DNA of 64,000 nt from Bacteroidota bacterium (lineage in GTDB: Bacteria; Bacteroidota; Bacteroidia; Chitinophagales; Chitinophagaceae), in the NCBI GenBank assembly GCA_023416995.1, contig JAEZGI010000081.1:71576-135575 (forward strand), in the 5' to 3' direction. The notes under the pieces are model-generated. The model was not told the DNA's origin, searched no databases, and worked only from the letters and a program-made list of their open reading frames with translations. A program made the translations under genes and the position numbers. Shown here piece by piece: positions 59,493-64,000 of the stretch (position 1 is the stretch's first letter; each line of letters opens with the position of its first letter).

Positions 59493-60734
59493 ATGAAAAA
59501 AAACCGGCTAACTTTATATATAATTCTTTCGATGATATTGGGTATTCTTGTCGGATACCTGGTTCATGTCAACAGTTCGCCGGAATTTATGCGCGGTTTT
59601 TCGCGTAATGTAAACCTTCTGGGCAAAATCTTTATTCGCCTGGTGCAGATGATCATTGCACCTCTTGTTTTCAGTACATTGGTTGTGGGGATTGCAAAAC
59701 TTGGTGACCTCAAAGCAGTGGGCCGTGTGGGAGGGAAAGCCATGCTTTGGTTTATATCGGCATCATTGATTTCATTGATGGTGGGTCTCATTCTTGTCAA
59801 TACTTTTCAACCCGGTGAATACATTGATTTATCACAGGCAGATACGGAAGGTGTCAAGGATCTGATGGCGAAAAACCAGGAATTCTCGATTGAAAAGTTC
59901 GTAGAACATATCATCCCACGGAGTGTCATCGAAGCGATGGCTACCAACGAGATACTTCAACTGGTTGTATTTTCTATCTTTTTTGGTGTTGCTACCGCAG
60001 CGATGGGTGAAAAAGCCAAATCGATTGTGAAAGCAATGGACGTTATCTCCCATATCATTTTAAAGATGGTAGGTTATGTGATGAATTTTGCACCACTCGG
60101 CGTATTTGGTGCATTAGCGGCCGTTGTTGCTACAAAAGGTCTTGGGATCTTCACCTTCTACCTGGTGTATTTTGGTTATTTCTTGTTGGGCATCGCTATA
60201 CTATGGGTGATCCTTTTCCTGGTTGGCTACCTGATACTCGGGAAGCGGATGTTTACATTAATGAAACGTATCGGCGATCCGTTGCTAATTGCCTTCAGCA
60301 CAACCAGCAGTGAGGCGGTGTTTCCAAAACTTACTACCGAGCTCGAGCGGTTTGGCTGTAAAGACAAAATTGTTGCCTTTGTTTTGCCGCTTGGTTATTC
60401 TTTCAACCTCGATGGTAGCATGATGTACATGACGTTCGCGAGTCTTGCTATTGCGCAGGCTTACAATGTTCCGCTCGATCTGCCTACCCAGCTGACGATG
60501 TTGCTGGTACTTATGCTGACGAGTAAAGGTATTGCAGGTGTCCCCAGGGCATCGCTTGTGATAGTACTTGCCACCTGCGCCATGTTTAATATTCCACCTG
60601 AAGGTGTGGCCCTGATTCTTCCCATTGATCATTTTTGCGACATGTTCCGCACCGCTACTAACGTTGTTGGTAATGCGCTAGCGACCAGCGTGGTGAGCAA
60701 ATGGGAAGGCGAGCTGGAACCTGCAGAAGTTTAA
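59493..60734 (+). CDS. Dicarboxylate/amino acid:cation symporter (DAACS family)
   Basis: 413 residues with eight transmembrane helices and two hairpin loops. Motifs: IFIRLVQMIIAPLVFSTLVV, the Ser/Thr-rich hairpin LLIAFSTTSSEAVFPKLTTE, GYSFNLDGSMMYMTFASLAI (NMDGT-type cation site), GVPRASLVIVLATCAMFNIP and PIDHFCDMFRTATNVVGNAL. Imports dicarboxylates or acidic amino acids with Na+ or H+; the substrate is not assigned. The start is ATG 59493; a TTG at 59469 is in frame. Confidence 0.95.
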   Translation: MKKNRLTLYIILSMILGILVGYLVHVNSSPEFMRGFSRNVNLLGKIFIRLVQMIIAPLVFSTLVVGIAKLGDLKAVGRVGGKAMLWFISASLISLMVGLILVNTFQPGEYIDLSQADTEGVKDLMAKNQEFSIEKFVEHIIPRSVIEAMATNEILQLVVFSIFFGVATAAMGEKAKSIVKAMDVISHIILKMVGYVMNFAPLGVFGALAAVVATKGLGIFTFYLVYFGYFLLGIAILWVILFLVGYLILGKRMFTLMKRIGDPLLIAFSTTSSEAVFPKLTTELERFGCKDKIVAFVLPLGYSFNLDGSMMYMTFASLAIAQAYNVPLDLPTQLTMLLVLMLTSKGIAGVPRASLVIVLATCAMFNIPPEGVALILPIDHFCDMFRTATNVVGNALATSVVSKWEGELEPAEV

Positions 60735-60770
60735 CTCCTCAAATTTTATATTAAATCAAGATTAATAATA

Positions 60771-61748
60771 ATGAAACACCTGTTGCGCGTTTGTAGTTTG
60801 GTATGTCTGTTAAGTGTGCTTGTTGCTGATGTTGTCGGCCAGGCAGGGAAAGTTACGGGTATTGTTACTGACCAGTATGATCTGGCTGTTCGTGATGCTG
60901 AAATCAAAAACAAAGCAACGAATGAAACCATCGCGGTGACCGATAGCACCGGCCGTTTTAGTTTCGAGGGCATTGCCGCCGATTCTGTACTGGTAACAAA
61001 AATCGGTCACGAAGCTGTTGTCACGGTTGTTGGCAGCGAGCCGGTTATCCTTGAACGCGATTTTGCCTGGTCGGATCTTCTGAACCCGCTTTTTTACATC
61101 CGTAATGGAGGTTTATGGATGATGTTATTTATAGTTTTTGCGGAGACTGGTTTGATGATCGGGTTCTTTTTACCTGGCGATAGTCTCTTGTTTGTTGCCG
61201 GTATTTATAGCAGCAGTCTGATTGACACTTTGATAAAGGGTGGTACAGGAAGCGATTTTTTGGATGTGCTGGTACTTATAATGCTTGTTTCCATTTGCGG
61301 TATCGTGGGTAATATGCTAGGTTACTGGTTTGGTAAAAAAAGTGGTCCTTTCTTATTTACGCGTAAAGACACTTTGCTTTTCAAAAGAAAACATTTGTTG
61401 CGTGCCAAAGAATTTTATGACAAACATGGCGGACAGGCGATCGTGTTTGCACGTTTTCTGCCAATTGTCCGTACGTTCGCACCAATCATAGGTGGTATCG
61501 TGCAGATGGATCGTAAGAAGTTTATGTTTTATAACATTGTGGGTTGTCTTGCATGGGTATCCAGTATGTTCCTGGCCGGTCATTACCTGGATAAATTTTT
61601 CCTGAAGAACTTCGGCTTTGATTTAAAACAACATCTTGAAGTGATTGTACTCGGGATAGTATTAGTAACCACTTTGCCGGTTATTTATAAATTATTCTTT
61701 GGTAAAAAACCAGTAGTACCCGAAGAGACCCCTGTAAAAAACAGCTGA
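60771..61748 (+). CDS. DedA membrane protein with N-terminal carboxypeptidase-like domain
   Basis: 325 residues. Signal peptide (MKHLLRVCSLVCLLSVLVAD), then a carboxypeptidase-regulatory-like domain (KVTGIVTDQYDLAVRDAEIK, VTDSTGRFSFEGIAADSVLV) of about 75 residues, then a DedA/VTT membrane domain from about residue 110: FVFAETGLMIGFFLPGDSLL, FLDVLVLIMLVSICGIVGNM, GYWFGKKSGPFLF, RFLPIVRTFAPIIGGIVQMD, YNIVGCLAWVSSMF. DedA proteins flip or transport phospholipid carriers, or affect membrane energetics; the added periplasmic domain is unusual. The MFS gene starts five bases after the stop. Confidence 0.92.
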   Translation: MKHLLRVCSLVCLLSVLVADVVGQAGKVTGIVTDQYDLAVRDAEIKNKATNETIAVTDSTGRFSFEGIAADSVLVTKIGHEAVVTVVGSEPVILERDFAWSDLLNPLFYIRNGGLWMMLFIVFAETGLMIGFFLPGDSLLFVAGIYSSSLIDTLIKGGTGSDFLDVLVLIMLVSICGIVGNMLGYWFGKKSGPFLFTRKDTLLFKRKHLLRAKEFYDKHGGQAIVFARFLPIVRTFAPIIGGIVQMDRKKFMFYNIVGCLAWVSSMFLAGHYLDKFFLKNFGFDLKQHLEVIVLGIVLVTTLPVIYKLFFGKKPVVPEETPVKNS

Positions 61749-61753
61749 ACCAT

Positions 61754-62986
61754 ATGCAAACCAAAACCCCGTCCGTTTTCAACATCACGGTGATTGTTGC
61801 CGCCCTGGGATACTTTGTAGACATATACGACTTATTGCTCTTCCAGATTGTAAGAGTTAAAAGCCTGGAAAGTCTTGGATTTTATGGAGTCGATAATCAA
61901 CTGGCCGGTGAATATATTCTGAACTGGCAAATGGTTGGACTTCTGATCGGCGGAATTATCTGGGGGGTGATGGGAGACAAGCGGGGAAGGCTCAGTGTGC
62001 TGTTTGGTTCAATTGTACTTTATTCACTCGCTAATATTGCAACAGGTTTTATAGAAACGAAAGAACAGTATGGCGTACTGCGTTTTATTGCGGGTATCGG
62101 TCTTGCTGGTGAACTTGGTGCGGGAATTACACTGGTAGCGGAGCTGCTACCAAAAGAGAAAAGGGGTATTGGTACTTCTCTGGTCGCCGGCATTGGCTTA
62201 TTGGGTGCTGTTTTAGCGAATCTTGTAAGCAAAACGGTCGATTGGCGGTATTGCTATTTTATCGGGGGAGGGCTTGGTTTCGCTTTACTTTTTCTGCGCA
62301 TTTCAGTGTTTGAATCTAGTATGTTCAAAGGCATCAAAGAATCAACCGTGCAACGCGGTAACCTCCTGATGTTTTTTAATAATGCCGATCGTTTACGGAG
62401 GTACACCTGCAGTATCCTTATCGGTTTACCCACCTGGTTTATAATAGGTGTGCTTGTTGCTTTTTCCAAAGAATTTGCAGAAAAGATCGGCGTGCCCGAA
62501 ACGGTTAGTCCCGGTGACGCAACCATGTATGCATACATAGGTATTTCATTGGGTGATGTGATAATCGGTTTCGTAAGCAGGTGGTTGAAGAGCCGCAAAA
62601 AGGCTTTGTTTCTATTTTATGGGTTGACCATTATTGGCATCTTTATTTATTTCTTTGCTCCTCCGGCCAGCGCAATGGGCTTTTACCTGTTATGCGGTTA
62701 TCTTGGATTTTCGGCTGGGTTCTGGGCCATTTTTGTGACCATGGCGGCCGAGCAGTTTGGCACCAATCTCAGGGCCACTGCTGCGACCACTGTACCCAAT
62801 ATGGTGCGTGGCGCGTTACCGGTGATCATCGGCTTATTTAAATATCTCCGGGGTGAAGATGCCGATGCTGCAAGATTTATACAGGCAGGTCTTATAACCG
62901 GTGCCATTGTAATGGTGATATCCATTCTTGCGGCCATCTTTACAAAGGAAACATATGGAAAGGATCTGAACTATGTTGAGTCCTGA
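61754..62986 (+). CDS. MFS transporter
   Basis: 410 residues with about 12 hydrophobic segments of the sugar/metabolite:H+ symporter type: VIVAALGYFVDIYDLLLFQI, the A-motif GVMGDKRGRLSVLFGSIVLY, RFIAGIGLAGELGAGITLVA and the second-half motif SRWLKSRKKALFLFYGL. Substrate unknown. It begins five bases after the DedA stop, so co-transcription is likely. The GT9 gene follows after 33 bases. Confidence 0.93.
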   Translation: MQTKTPSVFNITVIVAALGYFVDIYDLLLFQIVRVKSLESLGFYGVDNQLAGEYILNWQMVGLLIGGIIWGVMGDKRGRLSVLFGSIVLYSLANIATGFIETKEQYGVLRFIAGIGLAGELGAGITLVAELLPKEKRGIGTSLVAGIGLLGAVLANLVSKTVDWRYCYFIGGGLGFALLFLRISVFESSMFKGIKESTVQRGNLLMFFNNADRLRRYTCSILIGLPTWFIIGVLVAFSKEFAEKIGVPETVSPGDATMYAYIGISLGDVIIGFVSRWLKSRKKALFLFYGLTIIGIFIYFFAPPASAMGFYLLCGYLGFSAGFWAIFVTMAAEQFGTNLRATAATTVPNMVRGALPVIIGLFKYLRGEDADAARFIQAGLITGAIVMVISILAAIFTKETYGKDLNYVES

Positions 62987-63019
62987 AATACTCTGGTATT
63001 TTAATTGCATTTTTGAGTC

Positions 63020-64000
63020 ATGAAATTCCTTATCATAAGGTTCAGTTCTATTGGAGATATCGTATTAACCACTCCCGTGGTACGTTGTCTCAGTAAACAG
63101 GTACCTGATGCTGAAGTACATTATCTGACAAAAAAGGGTTTTGCTGCCATAGTAGAAAATAATCCTTACCTGCATAAGATTCATTATCTGGCTGATGATT
63201 TTGAACTAACTATTGCAGCATTGAAAGAGGAGAAGTACGATTATATTATCGATCTCCATAACAATGTGCGTACACTTCGTGTGAAACGTGCCTTAAAGGT
63301 TCCTGCTATCGCGTTCAGGAAGCTTAATCTTCAAAAGTGGTTACTTACCGCGATTAAAATTAACCTGCTTCCTGATTTGCATATAGTTGATCGCTACCTG
63401 GAAACTGTTGCGCAATTTGGTGTGAAAAATGACGGGGCCGGACTTGATTATTTTATTCCGGAAAATGACCGGGTGAAAGAAACTGATATCCCGGCTTCGC
63501 ACCTTGCGGGTTATATCGCCATTGTTATCGGTGCAACTTATAATACCAAGAAGTTACCCGTTGAGAAACTAAAACATTTGTGTGCCCTGGTTGATCACCC
63601 CATTATTTTATTAGGCGGTAAAGATGACCGCGAAAATGGTGAGTTGATCGCATCTGTGGATCGCCATCGCATTTATAATGCTTGTGGCAAGTTTAACATC
63701 AACGAATCAGCTGATCTTGTACGCAGAAGTAAGTTTGTGATCAGTCATGATACGGGTTTAATGCATATCGCCACAGCGTTAAAAAAACAGGTGATTTCTA
63801 TCTGGGGAAATACCGTGCCTTCGTTTGGCATGTATCCTTATTACGGTGATGCGTACCCGAAATCTGCAAATCAGGCTCAACCGGTCAGACCGCTATTTGA
63901 TATTGTTGAAGTAAAGGGTTTGTATTGCCGGCCATGTTCAAAGATTGGTTATCAAAAATGTCCGCTGGCACATTTTAAATGCATGAATAAAATAGACCTT
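63020..64000 (+). CDS. Glycosyltransferase family 9 (heptosyltransferase-like), 3' end cut by window
   Basis: 327 residues are visible; the right edge cuts the gene before its stop. The N-terminal GT-B domain starts with MKFLIIRFSSIGDIVLTTPV, typical of heptosyltransferases, and has YDYIIDLHNNVRTLRVKRAL. The donor-side domain has AIVIGATYNTKKLPVEKLKH, PIILLGGKDDRENG, and FVISHDTGLMHIATALKKQV, the classical HDTGxMHxA motif of LPS heptosyltransferases. It probably builds the lipopolysaccharide core. It is a more conventional GT9 than the one at 34610. Confidence 0.93.
   Translation, partial: MKFLIIRFSSIGDIVLTTPVVRCLSKQVPDAEVHYLTKKGFAAIVENNPYLHKIHYLADDFELTIAALKEEKYDYIIDLHNNVRTLRVKRALKVPAIAFRKLNLQKWLLTAIKINLLPDLHIVDRYLETVAQFGVKNDGAGLDYFIPENDRVKETDIPASHLAGYIAIVIGATYNTKKLPVEKLKHLCALVDHPIILLGGKDDRENGELIASVDRHRIYNACGKFNINESADLVRRSKFVISHDTGLMHIATALKKQVISIWGNTVPSFGMYPYYGDAYPKSANQAQPVRPLFDIVEVKGLYCRPCSKIGYQKCPLAHFKCMNKIDL

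Overview
The window is a piece of a Bacteroidota chromosome, most likely from the Chitinophagaceae or a close relative (family level is inference). The evidence is a SusC/SusD outer-membrane pair, proteins with gliding-motility/type IX secretion C-terminal domains, an OmpA protein with PD40 repeats, fused alpha/beta 2-oxoacid dehydrogenase E1 proteins, DUF1573 and DUF4105 proteins, and promoters of the TTTG...TAnnTTTG type special to this phylum. I saw no rRNA, CRISPR array, prophage or intact insertion sequence.

Region 1-11.7 kb is almost all on the minus strand: two paralogous secreted surface proteins (one cut by the window edge), an alpha/beta hydrolase, a DUF4105 membrane protein, guaB, dprA, an OmpA/PD40 protein, queE and folD. 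guaB, DUF4105, hydrolase and the PKD surface protein are packed with gaps of 40, 4 and 4 bases and look like one operon. Region 11.8-29.4 kb is mostly on the plus strand: an outer-membrane protein pair including a helix-hairpin-helix protein, an orphan SusC/SusD pair with a strong terminator, DUF3467, radC (minus), prs, rplY, pth, a fumarylacetoacetase-family hydrolase, a fused E1, a broken or domesticated IS1595-type transposase, and a ClC channel with CBS domains.

Region 29.4-33.9 kb looks like a general-stress neighbourhood: a PNPOx-fold protein, three very small hydrophilic or lipoprotein genes, topoisomerase IB, a DUF2383 four-helix protein and MgtC, ending in a tRNA-Met gene.

Region 34.2-40.5 kb is the most interesting part. 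A 109-residue protein built almost wholly of Thr-Pro-Ile/Thr-x-Val triplets is followed on the same strand by a GT9 glycosyltransferase, a giant protein fusing two GT4 glycosyltransferases to a radical SAM/SPASM domain, and a radical SAM protein of the RiPP-maturation C-methyltransferase type. I propose this as a candidate peptide-modification cluster in which the repeat protein is the substrate of glycosylation and radical SAM chemistry. The product and the enzyme-substrate link are inference.

Region 40.5-64 kb returns to ordinary content: an ECF42-like sigma factor with its YCII/DGPF partner, a flavin reductase, an AraC-methyltransferase (Ada-like) protein, an outer-membrane receptor plus ABC transporter operon, an aminotransferase, tandem DUF1573 proteins, a second fused E1, a YebC regulator, an APC permease, two convergent L,D-transpeptidases, a DAACS symporter, a DedA protein with an extra periplasmic domain, an MFS transporter, and a second GT9 protein cut by the right edge. 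Three convergent gene pairs in the window share a 4-base overlap of their stop codons, and several housekeeping genes have a -7 promoter box only 3-4 bases before the ATG, suggesting leaderless transcripts.
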